From NCBI GenBank assembly GCA_029263095.1, contig JAJCYA010000013.1:1-64000 (forward strand): DNA of 64,000 nucleotides, read 5' to 3'. A model generated the notes under the pieces. The model did no database searches. It worked only from the letters and a program-made list of their open reading frames with translations, and was not told where the DNA came from. A program made the translations under genes and the position numbers. How positions within the stretch are numbered: the first letter of the stretch is position 1; each line of letters starts with the position of its first letter. This document shows, in pieces, positions 1 through 10,685 of the stretch. The DNA is from Acidimicrobiia bacterium (GTDB taxonomy: Bacteria > Actinomycetota > Acidimicrobiia > Spongiisociales > UBA11373).

Positions 1-921
1 GGACTCCGGCAGCGCCAAGAAGGCATCCACCAAGAGACCATCAGCACCGAACCAGATCGTGTCCTCGAGTCCTGCCACACCACCGGCCTGCTGGATGATG
101 AAGTCACCCTCAGGCTGGAAGATGGGGAAGTACACGATTTCAGGGGCACCAGCTGCGACCTCGGTGAGGACTGCAGTCATATCGGTGTCGCCCTTGTTGA
201 CCGCCGTGTAGACGCTCACCGTGCCGCCCAGCTCAGCAAACGCATTTGCGAACGCCGTGGCCAGACCATCGGTATACGGATCACCATCGTGGACTGCTGC
301 AGCCGTGGTCAGGCCCAGCTCATCGAAGGCAAACTGCGCCGCGGTCGCACCCTGGAACAGGTCGTTGTGAGCGGTCCGGTAGTAACCCGAGTGGTAGTTC
401 TCACCAGCAGTGCCCTCGAGATCCGACGAGAGTGACGGCGAGGTGTTGGAGCCCGAGATGAGCACCATTCCCGCAGCCGACAGGAGCGGCGACGCAGCGG
501 CCGCAGCACCCGAACAAGTCGTCCCGATAACACCAATCACGCCCTCCTGGGCAATGATCGCCTGAGCACCGGCCTGTCCGCCTTCAGCGGAGCAAAGGTC
601 GTCCTCAGGAGTACCGAGGCTCACCGAGTGACCGTTGATGTCACCGTAATCCTCGATCGCCAGCTCGATACCGCGCACCTGGTCATCACCAAGGAACGCC
701 ACGTCACCAGAGATCGCCTGCAGAGCACGAATCTCAACCGCACCTCCAGGCGCGATGGTCACCGCACCGAGAGCACCGGGCGTAAACACGGCTGCCGTCG
801 TATCAGCAGTCGTCGCTGCCGTGGTGTCGCCCGTCTCGTCATCGTCGCCGCAGGCAGCGGCGACGAGCGCAAAGACGATGACGAGCACCCCTAGGTGGCG
901 AAACTTCATCGTTTTCTTCAT
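1..921 (-). CDS. Branched-chain amino acid-type ABC substrate-binding lipoprotein (3' end outside window)
   Basis: Periplasmic-binding-protein type I family (LivJ-like, Peripla_BP_6), which captures amino acids or similar small solutes outside the membrane for an ABC importer. The first 307 residues are visible; the C-terminus lies beyond position 1. The N-terminus MKKTMKFRHLG is followed by a hydrophobic stretch and a lipobox VAAAC, so a lipid-anchored exported protein is expected, with an acidic/Thr linker after the Cys. The segment around IGVIGTTCSGAAAAASPLL resembles the ligand-pocket region of the family. The ATG at 921 is chosen because GGGAGG lies about 10 bases upstream; the ATG at 930 would sit on top of it. 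Permease and ATPase genes would be expected to the left, outside the window. The ligand cannot be told. Confidence 0.85.
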   Translation of the reverse strand, partial: MKKTMKFRHLGVLVIVFALVAAACGDDDETGDTTAATTADTTAAVFTPGALGAVTIAPGGAVEIRALQAISGDVAFLGDDQVRGIELAIEDYGDINGHSVSLGTPEDDLCSAEGGQAGAQAIIAQEGVIGVIGTTCSGAAAAASPLLSAAGMVLISGSNTSPSLSSDLEGTAGENYHSGYYRTAHNDLFQGATAAQFAFDELGLTTAAAVHDGDPYTDGLATAFANAFAELGGTVSVYTAVNKGDTDMTAVLTEVAAGAPEIVYFPIFQPEGDFIIQQAGGVAGLEDTIWFGADGLLVDAFLALPES

Positions 922-1039
922 TTCTTGCATTCCCTCCCTACTGGGAACCGAGCCAAGGGAACGCCCCGGCTCAGAGTGCGGGGAGTGTAGCCATCCGGGC
1001 GCAACCCGGCATTTCCGCGAGATGAGACAATGACCGGCC

Positions 1040-3145
1040 ATGCGTGACCGTGACGAAGCATTCCTGAGTGAGATCCTGCCGCCCGAAGAGCGGGCGATCG
1101 AGTCCGTCGTCGCCCGGTACCAGCGGGTCGCTCCAGCTGTGACCCGATTCGCCCGATCCCTCGCCGACGACGAAGCCCTCAGAGTCAGACTCGGGTCACA
1201 TGCCTCGGCCGGAGGAGGTGAGATCGTTCTCGATCCCGGAGTGTTCCAAGCCGCGTACGCCCGCAGCGCTCCGGTGACCCCGGCAGAGGTGGCGCTGGCA
1301 TCGGCTCTTCATGAGGCTGTGCACATGGTCGTCACCGATTTCGACGAGGAACGGCCTCTGCCCGAAGAGTGGTTTCCAGACCGTGAAGACGAACTCCCGC
1401 TGGAGCCGGTCGCCCTCCTCGAAGCTCTCGATCGTGCAGGTGGCCCGGCCGCCGAGGCCATGTTCCTCTCGGTTGAGGACGCTCGGCAGGAAGCGCAGCA
1501 CCTCTACGTCTATCCCGGAGCGCGCTCGGTTCTCCGAGACCTCTACCGCGCTGCGGCACCGGCCGCAATCGGACGCGCCAGACCGATGGGCCAGTTCGCT
1601 CTGTCGTGCTTCCTCGTCGTCGGCGACTACCAGACGCTCGAGGAGACTCAACGGGGTGCCGACCCGGTGGTAGCGCTCGCCCTCGAGGAAGGATCGGCGC
1701 TCATAGACGAGGCCCGGGCAGCCGATGGGCCTTGGGAAGCCGCGAGTGTCGCTCTCGGGCTGCTCGCTGTGGCTCGCCAACAAGGTCTTCTCACCGAGGC
1801 GTCAGCCACCGAGACCAAGACGCAGAGGGAGGCCCGCGAAGAGGACGAGCAGGAGAACATCAACGACGCCGTCGATGCGGTCCGGATGGTCAGCCCGATC
1901 CTCAAAGACACCGAGTCGTACGATCAAACCAGGCGGGCAGCGCAGGCCATCGAAGCCGAAAAGGGGCGCAAAGGGGAGACAGAACAGGCAGGAGATCCGG
2001 CCACCGATCAGATCCTGCGAGTGTCCGAGGCACCCGACGTCTACCTGCCTACCGGCCAGGGTGGCAAGCTTGTCGTGAGCCCAATGCCCTTCCGGTTCGC
2101 CTCCTTCGCTCCGGAGGGGCGCGAAGCGATCGAAGACGCAGCCCGCAAGTGGTCGGTGACGCAGCGCCACATCTCCGGCGAACTGTATCCGCTCTTCATC
2201 GCCAACCAACGTCGTGGGTTGCGGTCGGGCTACGACGCCGGTGACCTCTCCCCCTATGCGGCGCTCTTTCTCGGTGGCGGGCTCTATCAGCGGATGTTCG
2301 AGCGGCGATCCTTGCCGACTCGCCGCGCGTACGCTGTAAGTCTGTTGGTAGACGGGTCGGCCAGCATGCTTCAGCCGCGACCACTCCCGGGCGGGATCAA
2401 GGCTCCATGGGCGCTGGCGGCGGCAACGCTGGGGGCCTGGACACTGGCTCGGTTGTGCGACGAACTCCAAGTCGAATTCGAAGTGGCCCTTTTCAATCGG
2501 GCGTTTGCCGCCCGGGCAGACGATTCCGAGAAGACCTACGTCGATCGCCTCAACGGAACGCGGGGGGCGCTACGACGCAGCCAGGGCGGCGCGGCGGATC
2601 GGTTGACGAGAACCGTCAACCACTACGTCCTGAAGACGTTCGACGAACGGTGGGAAGCGGCCGAGCCCTCCATCGCCGGACTGTTCTGGACCGCAGCCAA
2701 GCCGCAGGAATCCGCGCAGGCAGCTCGCCGCAACGCCCCCGAGTCTCCCCCCGTGTCGATGTTCGAAAAGGCAGCCAACGTGGACGAGTTCAACGTGAGC
2801 CACGCCGCCGAGCGGCTTGCAGCGAGGCACTCCCAGGTGCGGCTGCTCGTGGTTCTCGCCGACGGTATGACCCGTGGATCGGTCGAGAGCTTGGCGGCCT
2901 CGGTCGACGCCGTGGAGCAGTCCGGAACCACCGTGCTCGGCATCGGAATCGGCGACGCAACGGTCGAAGCGACCTATTCGCGCCACCGCGTGGTGGCAAG
3001 ACCGGAGGTACTCACCGAGGCCATGGTCGACGGCGTCCGATCCGCACTTCGCAAGAGCATCACTCTCGCCGGAGGCGATACGTGGTGGGGCCACGAAAGT
3101 GCTCTCTACGATGACACGAACCTGAGGAGTCCCACCAATGCCTGA
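1040..3145 (+). CDS. VWA-domain protein with N-terminal HExxH metallopeptidase-like region (CobT-like partner of an AAA+ ATPase)
   Basis: 701 residues. The N-terminal third carries HEAVH (H91, E92, H95), a zincin-type motif, with an acidic segment near E146 that could give a third ligand. A charged, probably extended linker (about 255-320) follows. The C-terminal third is a von Willebrand A domain with a complete first MIDAS segment, DGSAS (D438, S440, S442), and a later LLVVLADGM strand. The stop overlaps the start of the next gene by 8 bases, so the two are translated together. VWA + AAA+ pairs of the CobT/CobS and MoxR types remodel or load metal into client proteins. That role here is inference: no cobalamin or Mg-chelatase gene is nearby, and the HExxH makes the N-terminus unlike classical CobT. 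The client is unknown. Confidence 0.7.
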   Translation: MRDRDEAFLSEILPPEERAIESVVARYQRVAPAVTRFARSLADDEALRVRLGSHASAGGGEIVLDPGVFQAAYARSAPVTPAEVALASALHEAVHMVVTDFDEERPLPEEWFPDREDELPLEPVALLEALDRAGGPAAEAMFLSVEDARQEAQHLYVYPGARSVLRDLYRAAAPAAIGRARPMGQFALSCFLVVGDYQTLEETQRGADPVVALALEEGSALIDEARAADGPWEAASVALGLLAVARQQGLLTEASATETKTQREAREEDEQENINDAVDAVRMVSPILKDTESYDQTRRAAQAIEAEKGRKGETEQAGDPATDQILRVSEAPDVYLPTGQGGKLVVSPMPFRFASFAPEGREAIEDAARKWSVTQRHISGELYPLFIANQRRGLRSGYDAGDLSPYAALFLGGGLYQRMFERRSLPTRRAYAVSLLVDGSASMLQPRPLPGGIKAPWALAAATLGAWTLARLCDELQVEFEVALFNRAFAARADDSEKTYVDRLNGTRGALRRSQGGAADRLTRTVNHYVLKTFDERWEAAEPSIAGLFWTAAKPQESAQAARRNAPESPPVSMFEKAANVDEFNVSHAAERLAARHSQVRLLVVLADGMTRGSVESLAASVDAVEQSGTTVLGIGIGDATVEATYSRHRVVARPEVLTEAMVDGVRSALRKSITLAGGDTWWGHESALYDDTNLRSPTNA

Positions 3146-4127
3146 CACCACCATGTTCACCGACCCGACCGAGGAAGGAAAGCCGATCGAACTCGAAGTG
3201 TTCGAAGTCGACAGCAAGCTTCCCGATTACGAACAGCGCAGAGAGAAGATCCCCGAACCGGACCCGCACTACGTCGATCTGGGGATGCTCTACCGGCTGG
3301 CCGCCATCGAACAGGTCCGCCGATCGGGAGTGGTCGACACTCCTCTGCACGTTGCATTGCGCGGACACATGGGCACTGGGAAAGACCACGACCTCGAGCA
3401 ATTCGCAGCCTTGCTCAGGCTCCCCTACTACCGGATTCCACTGACCGGCGAAGTGCGGGACATCACCCTGATCGGATCGGTCAAGCTCCACGGCGACGGT
3501 AAGGGCGGCACCGAGTCACGGTGGGAGGACGGAGACATCACCCGGGCGCTTCGAGGGCCGGCGCTGCTGAACATGTCCGAACTCAACGCCGCAGGTGCCG
3601 AGACGCTGTTCGCTCTCCACGGCCTGCTCGACCGCTACCAGGCGATCGATCTCCCTACCGGGGAGACGGTTCGCCTCCGTAGCGACACTCGCGTGTTCGG
3701 AACCCTCAACCCGACAGACCTACGCGACTATGCCGGCACCCAAACGTTGAACAAGGCGTTCGCAGACAGGTGGGTGATCTGGGAGAAGGTGTTTCCGAAT
3801 ACCGACCAAATCGAAGCGATGTTGAGCCATCGATACGACAATCTCAAGACCCCCTTCATCACGACGATCGCCCGGCTGGCCGTCGAGGTCAACGAGTCGT
3901 TCACGTCGTCCGATGCTCGCACCCGGGTCGGGACTCCGATGAGCCTGCGTACCGTGCTCGATCGAATCCCGGCGGGGCTCTGGATGTACGCCGAAGCCGA
4001 GGATCCGCTCAGGCGTGCCTGGGATGAGTTCGTCCTCAGCCACATCGACCCGTTCGATCAGGATCACTACGAGACCGTCTGGTCGGCAGTGGCTCGGACC
4101 GGTCCGGAGGGACCGCCGTACGGTTAG
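3138..4127 (+). CDS. CobS/MoxR-like AAA+ ATPase with non-canonical Walker A and B motifs
   Basis: 329 residues, resembling CobS around GHMGTGKD (76-83). A normal P-loop ends GK[ST]; here D83 replaces Ser/Thr. The Walker B position reads LLNMSE (143-148), with S147 where Asp is expected and E148 kept. Sensor-1-like GTLNP (N191) and an arginine-finger candidate in FADRW (R211) are present. The start ATG at 3138 lies inside the end of the VWA gene (ATGCCTGA overlap), indicating translational coupling and a stoichiometric complex. The family normally uses ATP to drive ring-shaped remodelling machines. With both Mg-coordinating residues changed, this member may bind nucleotide without hydrolysing it or use other residues. 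It could also be an error, but two independent changes make that less likely. Confidence 0.75.
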   Translation: MPDTTMFTDPTEEGKPIELEVFEVDSKLPDYEQRREKIPEPDPHYVDLGMLYRLAAIEQVRRSGVVDTPLHVALRGHMGTGKDHDLEQFAALLRLPYYRIPLTGEVRDITLIGSVKLHGDGKGGTESRWEDGDITRALRGPALLNMSELNAAGAETLFALHGLLDRYQAIDLPTGETVRLRSDTRVFGTLNPTDLRDYAGTQTLNKAFADRWVIWEKVFPNTDQIEAMLSHRYDNLKTPFITTIARLAVEVNESFTSSDARTRVGTPMSLRTVLDRIPAGLWMYAEAEDPLRRAWDEFVLSHIDPFDQDHYETVWSAVARTGPEGPPYG

Positions 4128-4252
4128 GAATCGTGCCCTCAGCCTGCCCCGAAATAGCGAAATGGTGAGCCCTCGGGTCGGTCAGGGGCAGGTTCGATCA
4201 ACGGGCCGACACGGCCCACAAACGGAGATCACGACTCGCCGATCGCCCCAAC

Positions 4253-5815
4253 TCAGTGCCGGAAGTGCCTCACCGCCGTATGCACCATGGCGAGACCGAG
4301 CCGGTCCGCGGCGGCTGTGACCTCGGAATCGCGATTCGACCCGCCGGGTTGTGCAATTGCCACGGCTCCGGCGGCTGCGGCTACTTCGACGGCGTCGGGA
4401 AAGGGGAAGAAGGCGTCACTCGCCACGACCGAATCGTCGAGCGAAATGCCCAGCCGTGTCGCCTTGTCTACCGCGAAATGCACGGCGTCGATGCGGGAGG
4501 TGCATCCCCCGCCGATGGCCAGGGTGCGGTGTCGCCGCGCAAACACGACGGCGTTGCTCTTCGTGTGCTTTGCCACCCTCCAGGCAAGGTCGAGGGACTC
4601 GATTTGCTCCAAGGTGGGTCGGCGACGAGTCACCATATCGGCCTTCGCAATTGTTTCAACAGCGTGATCAGATTCCTGCACCAGCACCCCTCCCAAGACC
4701 GAACGCATTTCCGTGGGAACGAGGCGTACCGCATCGCTCGATGCGAGTAGGCGTCTTCTCCCTTTCAGGGTGAGCAGACCCAACGCCTCTTCCGTGAACG
4801 AGGGAGCCACGACGACCTCGGTGAAGATCTCATCGATCGCAGTGGCAACATCGATGTCTATGGGCCGATCCGAAACGATGATCCCCCCAAACGGGGACAG
4901 GGGATCGGTCTCGAAAGCTCGACGGTACGCCTCGACCGAAGTGCCCGCACGGGCCACCCCGCATGGTGTGTTGTGCTTGATGATGGCTACCGCAGCGCTC
5001 CCCGGTTCACTGATGTCGCGGATCAGGGCGACGCCGGCGTTGATGTCGAGCAAGTTGTTGTACGACAGCTCAGCACCGTGCAATTGAGTGATTCCATCGA
5101 AGGACCGGCCGTATAGGGCAGCCGCCTGATGGGGATTCTCCCCGTATCTCAAGACCTGTTCCCGCGGCATCTCGACCCGAATCCGATCGAGTAGCGGATC
5201 TGCCGCTCCGTCCCGACTGGACAGCCACGTGGCAATCGCCGAGTCATACGCCGCGGTGCGGGCAAACGCCTTCTCAGCCAACCGAGAACGAGTTGCGGAC
5301 GACAACGACCCGCCCACACGAAGCTCGTCAAGCACAGCCGTGTAGTCGGTCGGATCGACAACGACGCCCACGTGCGCCGAGTTCTTGGCGGCCGATCTGA
5401 TCATGGCCGGACCACCGATATCGATCTGCTCGACAACAGCGGCTCTACCGGCGGTTGAGTCGGCTGCGGTCTCCTCGAAGGGATACAGGTTGACCACCAC
5501 GAGATCGATGACGCCGATGGCCTGCTCAGCAAGCTGGTCGAGATCGCTGTCTACGTCACGCCGGGCGAGAATCCCACCGTGGATCGCCGGGTGGAGCGTC
5601 TTCACCCTGCCGCCGAGCATTTCTGGGTGTCCGGTGACATCGGCGACGTCTACTACAGCGATTCCCGCCCCCCGAAGAATGGCTGCCGTGCCCCCGGATG
5701 CGATCAACTGAGTGCCGAGGTCGACCAGACCCGTAGCGAACTCGACGAGGTCTGTCTTGTCTGATACCGAAAGCAAGGCTCGCCTGACACTTGAAGGAGT
5801 ATCGCTTGCCGACAT
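4253..5815 (-). CDS. purH: Bifunctional AICAR formyltransferase / IMP cyclohydrolase
   Basis: Catalyses the last two steps of purine synthesis: AICAR + 10-formyl-THF to FAICAR, then ring closure to IMP. 520 residues, the usual length. The N-terminal MGS-like IMP cyclohydrolase domain starts SVSDKTDLVEFA. The AICAR transformylase domain contains KHNTPCG, KSNAVVFA and the near-C-terminal FPFPDAVEVAAAAG...QPGGS segment. The ATG at 5815 is preferred over upstream in-frame codons because GGAG precedes it at normal spacing and the family homology begins just after. It lies apart from the main pur run, separated by carAB on the other strand, and is divergent from carA across a 287-base gap that presumably holds both promoters; no clear purine-repressor site or riboswitch was seen there. 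Confidence 0.97.
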   Translation of the reverse strand: MSASDTPSSVRRALLSVSDKTDLVEFATGLVDLGTQLIASGGTAAILRGAGIAVVDVADVTGHPEMLGGRVKTLHPAIHGGILARRDVDSDLDQLAEQAIGVIDLVVVNLYPFEETAADSTAGRAAVVEQIDIGGPAMIRSAAKNSAHVGVVVDPTDYTAVLDELRVGGSLSSATRSRLAEKAFARTAAYDSAIATWLSSRDGAADPLLDRIRVEMPREQVLRYGENPHQAAALYGRSFDGITQLHGAELSYNNLLDINAGVALIRDISEPGSAAVAIIKHNTPCGVARAGTSVEAYRRAFETDPLSPFGGIIVSDRPIDIDVATAIDEIFTEVVVAPSFTEEALGLLTLKGRRRLLASSDAVRLVPTEMRSVLGGVLVQESDHAVETIAKADMVTRRRPTLEQIESLDLAWRVAKHTKSNAVVFARRHRTLAIGGGCTSRIDAVHFAVDKATRLGISLDDSVVASDAFFPFPDAVEVAAAAGAVAIAQPGGSNRDSEVTAAADRLGLAMVHTAVRHFRH

Positions 5816-6102
5816 GATCTCCATCGTGAGCTGAGTGGCCGCAGTTGTAGCAACCGACCACGACCCGGTCAAGAAGGGGAAGCCTCCAACGTCATGCGCC
5901 GTCGGCGTCCCGCCGACTGTTACGGTGTGGTCCCAGCTATGGCCCACAGTTTCGATCGGGAGACTCCGAAAGGGATCGACACGATCTGTGGGGGTTTCCG
6001 TCGCAAGTTCCCTGTCGTCATCGTGACTTCCTCGATGGCATCACCGCTCGGCTCCCGATCAGCGATTCTGCAATCGACGCAAACCCTGGCACCCGTGAGT
6101 CC

Positions 6103-7257
6103 ATGAGACGGGGACTCCTGGTCACTGCCGACGGAGAAAGCTTTGCCGGCGTCTCTGTCGGCGTAGACGGCATCGCTACCGGCGAGGTGGTCTTCAACAC
6201 GGCGATGAGCGGCTATCAGGAGATCGTGACCGATCCATCGTATGCCGGCCAGATCGTCGTCATGACTGCGCCCCACATCGGAAACTACGGTGTCAACGAG
6301 GACGATAAGCAGGCAACGAGCCCGCACTGCTCGGGGATGATCATGCGATCGCTGGCGAGACGGCACTCGAGTTGGCGTGCATCGGGCCCGTTCGGCGAGT
6401 ACCTCGTGGAGTCGAGCCTGGTCGCTCTCAGTGAGATAGACACTCGCCGATTGACCAGGCATGTGCGCCACCGAGGTGCGATGCCGGCCTCGATGGGCAC
6501 CGACGTCGACGAGGCTGAGCTTCGCTCAATCGCAGCGAACGCGCCGACCATGGCGGGTCAGAACCTGGTCGACCTGGTGACCACTGAGGAGTCATACACG
6601 GTGCCGGCTGAGAGTGAGCAGCTCGGTCGAATCGTTGCCTACGACTTTGGGCTGAAACGCGACATCCTGCGTCAACTGAGCGGTCACGGGTTCGAGGTGA
6701 CGGTGGTGCCCGCCTCCACTTCCGCCGATGCCGCACTGGCGTTGGCCCCCGACGGTGTGTTTCTGTCCAACGGCCCCGGTGACCCGGAACCCCTGAGGGG
6801 ACCCATCGAATCGGTACGCCGGCTGCTGGGCCGGGTCCCGATCTTCGGGATCTGCCTCGGGCACCAGATAATGGGCCTTGCTCTTGGAGCACGCACTCAC
6901 AAGCTCGACTTCGGTCATCACGGCGGCAACCACCCGGTACGCGACCTTGCAGATGGCAGCGTCGCCATCACATCCCAGAACCACGGCTTCGCCGTCGACC
7001 TTTGGACCCTCGAAGGCTCCCCTCCACCCCGCCGAACCGGGATCCCGTCGCCCGATCTCCTACCGGCATCCGTACTCACCGACTTTGGGAACGTTGTTGC
7101 CACCCACCAAAACCTCAACGACGGCACGCTGGAAGGCATGAGTTGCCGAGATATTCCAGCGTTCTCGGTGCAGTACCACCCTGAAGCTGCCCCCGGCCCG
7201 CACGAGTCGATCTCGCTGTTCTCGAGGTTCGCTCAACTGATCGCTGCGGGTGCCTGA
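6103..7257 (+). CDS. carA: Carbamoyl-phosphate synthase small (glutaminase) subunit
   Basis: Hydrolyses glutamine and channels ammonia to CarB for carbamoyl phosphate, feeding pyrimidine and arginine synthesis. 384 residues. The N-terminal CPSase small-chain domain includes [14 protein letters not shown]. The C-terminal class I amidotransferase has GICLGHQ with nucleophile C251 and the QYHPEA His/Glu pair near the end. The ATG at 6103 follows a GTG nine bases earlier in the same frame (6094); no strong Shine-Dalgarno decides between them. The TGA stop shares one base with carB's ATG (TGATG), so the two subunits are translationally coupled. Confidence 0.97.
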   Translation: MRRGLLVTADGESFAGVSVGVDGIATGEVVFNTAMSGYQEIVTDPSYAGQIVVMTAPHIGNYGVNEDDKQATSPHCSGMIMRSLARRHSSWRASGPFGEYLVESSLVALSEIDTRRLTRHVRHRGAMPASMGTDVDEAELRSIAANAPTMAGQNLVDLVTTEESYTVPAESEQLGRIVAYDFGLKRDILRQLSGHGFEVTVVPASTSADAALALAPDGVFLSNGPGDPEPLRGPIESVRRLLGRVPIFGICLGHQIMGLALGARTHKLDFGHHGGNHPVRDLADGSVAITSQNHGFAVDLWTLEGSPPPRRTGIPSPDLLPASVLTDFGNVVATHQNLNDGTLEGMSCRDIPAFSVQYHPEAAPGPHESISLFSRFAQLIAAGA

Positions 7258-10200
7258 TGCCGCGGCGAAACGACCTGCATTCGATCCTCGTCATCGGATC
7301 CGGCCCGATCGTGATCGGACAGGCTTGCGAATTCGACTACTCCGGTACCCAGGCGATCAAGACGCTACGCGAGCACGGCTACCGCGTCGTGTTGGTCAAC
7401 TCCAATCCCGCCACGATCATGACCGACCCCGACCTCTCGGATGCCACCTACATCGAACCGATAACCCACGATGTCATCTCGGCCATCATCGACAAGGAAC
7501 AACCCGACGCCTTGCTCCCGACTCTGGGTGGCCAGGCGGCGCTCAATGCGACGGTGGCGCTCCATGAGTCTGGTCGGCTGGCGGCCAGTGGCATGGAACT
7601 CATTGGGGCAGGTATCGATGCTATCGCTGCCGCCGAGAACCGCGGCCTGTTCAAGAAGATCATGGAGGGCGCAGGACTCAGCTGCCCTCGAGCCGCGATG
7701 GCGACGTCGGTCGTCGCGGCGCGCGGGATTGCCACCGACATCGGGTACCCGGTCATGGTCCGACCGTCCTACATTCTCGGTGGCAAGGGAACCGGACTCG
7801 CGGCCACGCCCGACGACCTCGAGCGGGTCGTCGCCCAGGCGCTCGCAGCGTCTCCCGTCGGAGAGGCCCTGATCGAAGAGTCCCTCCACGGCTGGAAGGA
7901 GTTCGAGCTCGAGGTGATGCGCGACTCGGCCGACAACGCCGTCATCGTCTGCTCGATCGAGAACATCGACCCGATGGGTGTCCACACCGGAGATTCGATC
8001 ACGGTCGCCCCGATCCAAACGCTGTCCGACCGCGAATACCAGGCAATGCGAGACGAGGCGATCGCCTGTCTACGGGCGGTCGGCGTGGAGACCGGAGGCT
8101 CCAACGTCCAGTTCGCAGTGGACCCCGCTACCGGTCGGCGCCTCGTCATCGAGATGAACCCTCGCGTCTCGCGGTCGTCGGCGCTTGCGTCGAAAGCGAC
8201 CGGATTCCCAATCGCCAAAATCGCGGCATTGCTCGCCGTCGGGTTCACCCTCGATGAGATCACCAACGACATCACAAACCAGACCGCAGCGTCATTCGAG
8301 CCGGCACTCGACTATGTCGCCGTCAAGATCCCCAGATTCGATTTCGAGAAGTTTCCTGCCGCCGGGGTCGAGCTGTCGACATCCATGCGGAGCGTCGGCG
8401 AAATCATGGCAATCGGGCGCACGTTCCCCGAGGCACTTCAGAAAGGTCTGCGAAGCCTCGAAGACGGCAGCAGCGGACTGGAATCCGACCCGAACACCGA
8501 GGCGGGGCTCGACGAGATGATCGCAGCCTGCAGTCAGCCTCGTCCCGACCGAGTCCGGCGGGTCGCGGCGGCCCTCCGGCGGGGGGCATCGGTGGACACC
8601 CTTGCTGCGGCGACTCATATCGACCCCTGGTTTATCGACCAGATCGACCAGATTGTCGAAGCGGGGGAGATGATTGAGACGGTGACACCCTCGGCGGAGT
8701 CAGCACGGCATGCCAAGCGGCTCGGTTTCTCGGACCGCCAACTGGCCGGTGCTTGGGGCTGGACCGAAGACGAGGTGCGTCGGCGCCGACTCGGATGGGG
8801 GGTCACCGCGACCTTCAAGACCGTCGATACCTGCGCAGCCGAGTTCGAGGCAGCGACGCCGTACTACTACTCGACCTTCGAAGAGGAGGACGAAGCACCG
8901 GGACGCAACGCAAGGACCGTGATCGTGTTGGGTTCAGGGCCGAATCGCATCGGCCAGGGCGTCGAGTTCGATTACTGCTGCGTTCATGCCTCCCTGGCGC
9001 TGCGAGAGATCGGCTACCACCCAGTCATGATCAACTGCAACCCGGAGACGATCTCCACCGACTACGACATCTCCGACCGCCTCTACTTCGAACCGCTCAC
9101 GACCGAGGACGTGCTGGCAGTTATCGCCATCGAACAACCGGAGGCGGTCATCCTCCAATTCGGTGGACAAACCCCACTCAATCTGGCACCCGCGCTGACG
9201 GCGGCCGGAGTCGCAATCGCTGGTACCCAGCCGGATGCGATCGACATCGCCGAGGATCGGAAGCGTTTCTCAGCGTTGTGCGAGGCCTCCGGGGTACGCC
9301 AACCCCCACATGGAACGGCAACGTCGGTGGATGAAGCCGTCGCAGTCGCCCGATCCATCGGCTTCCCGGTGCTGGCGAGACCTTCGTACGTCCTCGGTGG
9401 CCGATCCATGCGGATCGTGCCTTCGCCGGAGGATCTGGATCACTACTTGAGGGAGCTCTTCGAAGTGGGAGCCGATTCGGCCACAAAGCTCCCGGTGGCG
9501 CCGATCCTGATCGATCGCTTCCTCGACGGTGCCACAGAGGTCGATGTCGACGCGATCTTCGACGGAGACGAGATCTACATCGGGGGCGTGATGGAGCACA
9601 TCGAAGAGGCGGGAGTGCACTCGGGCGATTCGGCCTGTGTGGTGCCCCCACCCACCCTCTCGGAAGCGACACTCGCGCGCATCGTGGAGAGCACAGAAGC
9701 ATTGGCTCGCGGCCTTGGAGCGCTCGGTCTCATCAACCTCCAATTCGCGGTGCAAGACGACGAGGTCTACGTGCTCGAGGCCAATCCCCGAGGCTCCCGA
9801 ACAATTCCATTCATCTCCAAAGCAACTGGGGTCCCACTGGCAAAGCTGGCCACGAGAGTCATCATGGGCGAGCGACTGCGCGAGCTCCGCGCCGCAGGTC
9901 TGCTTCCCAACCCGAGCCCCTCCGAGTTCGTTGCCGTCAAGGAGGCGGTGCTCCCCTGGGCCCGGTTCCCCGAGGAGGATTCTGTCCTGGGACCTGAGAT
10001 GCGCGCCACCGGAGAGGTCATGGGGATCGCGGCCGACCTGGGTGGCGCCTATGCCAAGGCGCTCGCCGGTGCGGGCATCGAGTTGCCCCGGACGGGCACC
10101 GTGTTCTTCTCCCTGGCAGATCCCGACAAGGAACGGGGTCTCGGTGTCGCCCGCGCCTTTGCCACACTTGGATTCCGCCTGCTCGCCACCAGCGGAACTG

Positions 10201-10493
10201 CCGCCTACTTGGTCTCTCACAACATACCGGCGGCTCATGTCGACAAGGTGGGCGACGGACCGTGGGACCCTGTGCGCCTCATCGAGGAGGGCAAGATCGA
10301 CATGGTCATCAACACGCCACGTGGAAGCCGAGCCCGAGGCGATGGAAAGCTCATCCGGAGGGCCGCTCACGCCGCCGCGATTCCCTGCGTTACGAGGGTC
10401 GAGGGGGCTCAAGCCGTGTCCAGGGTCCTCTCTGCAGATGAGCCGATGATCTCAGTCAGCAGCCTTCAGGAGTACCACGCGGCACTCGGCTAG
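7257..10493 (+). CDS. carB: Carbamoyl-phosphate synthase large subunit
   Basis: 1078 residues, full length. Two homologous ATP-grasp halves: the first begins [21 protein letters not shown], phosphorylating bicarbonate; the second begins near [21 protein letters not shown], phosphorylating carbamate. Each has the SYVLGG/SYILGG and [23 protein letters not shown]-grasp signatures. A C-terminal MGS-like allosteric domain follows ([10 protein letters not shown]...), where nucleotides such as UMP or IMP usually regulate the enzyme. No pyr or arg genes lie nearby; the pair sits between purH and the pur run, whose purM converges on it. Confidence 0.98.
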   Translation: MPRRNDLHSILVIGSGPIVIGQACEFDYSGTQAIKTLREHGYRVVLVNSNPATIMTDPDLSDATYIEPITHDVISAIIDKEQPDALLPTLGGQAALNATVALHESGRLAASGMELIGAGIDAIAAAENRGLFKKIMEGAGLSCPRAAMATSVVAARGIATDIGYPVMVRPSYILGGKGTGLAATPDDLERVVAQALAASPVGEALIEESLHGWKEFELEVMRDSADNAVIVCSIENIDPMGVHTGDSITVAPIQTLSDREYQAMRDEAIACLRAVGVETGGSNVQFAVDPATGRRLVIEMNPRVSRSSALASKATGFPIAKIAALLAVGFTLDEITNDITNQTAASFEPALDYVAVKIPRFDFEKFPAAGVELSTSMRSVGEIMAIGRTFPEALQKGLRSLEDGSSGLESDPNTEAGLDEMIAACSQPRPDRVRRVAAALRRGASVDTLAAATHIDPWFIDQIDQIVEAGEMIETVTPSAESARHAKRLGFSDRQLAGAWGWTEDEVRRRRLGWGVTATFKTVDTCAAEFEAATPYYYSTFEEEDEAPGRNARTVIVLGSGPNRIGQGVEFDYCCVHASLALREIGYHPVMINCNPETISTDYDISDRLYFEPLTTEDVLAVIAIEQPEAVILQFGGQTPLNLAPALTAAGVAIAGTQPDAIDIAEDRKRFSALCEASGVRQPPHGTATSVDEAVAVARSIGFPVLARPSYVLGGRSMRIVPSPEDLDHYLRELFEVGADSATKLPVAPILIDRFLDGATEVDVDAIFDGDEIYIGGVMEHIEEAGVHSGDSACVVPPPTLSEATLARIVESTEALARGLGALGLINLQFAVQDDEVYVLEANPRGSRTIPFISKATGVPLAKLATRVIMGERLRELRAAGLLPNPSPSEFVAVKEAVLPWARFPEEDSVLGPEMRATGEVMGIAADLGGAYAKALAGAGIELPRTGTVFFSLADPDKERGLGVARAFATLGFRLLATSGTAAYLVSHNIPAAHVDKVGDGPWDPVRLIEEGKIDMVINTPRGSRARGDGKLIRRAAHAAAIPCVTRVEGAQAVSRVLSADEPMISVSSLQEYHAALG

Positions 10494-10637
10494 AAGTCTG
10501 CTGAATGGCCCCGTTGCTCACATCGGCGACCGGGCGCGCCGATCGCAAAGTAGATCATGGCGTCGCGCGAAGTGTCGCCCGACCATACCGAGAGGTTCCA
10601 GGCCGAGCCGGGCCCGAACGCCGGAGCCAGACACTGA

Positions 10638-10680
10638 CTTGAACGATGGACGTCGAGATCAGTGACACGCATCGTTCAAG
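10638..10680. terminator. 11-bp inverted repeat between convergent carB and purM (possible two-way terminator)
   Basis: Positions 10638-10648 (CTTGAACGATG) are the perfect reverse complement of 10670-10680, with a 21-base loop. It sits immediately after purM's stop and 145 bases past carB's stop, the right place for a bidirectional terminator. There is no T-run, so it may be only an RNA-end-stabilising hairpin. Confidence 0.4.
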
Positions 10681-10685
10681 GACTC

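Noticed and set aside
5816-6102. Riboswitch or PUR box between purH and carA
   Set aside because: No purine-aptamer core or paired operator could be recognised by eye.
9270-10412. Long open frame antisense to carB
   Set aside because: No domain or signal; a mirror of carB codon bias, as are many other antisense frames in the window.
10490-10672. 60-codon minus-strand frame between carB and purM
   Set aside because: Its start lies inside an inverted repeat, no ribosome site precedes it, and no family is recognised. Not excluded, but unsupported.
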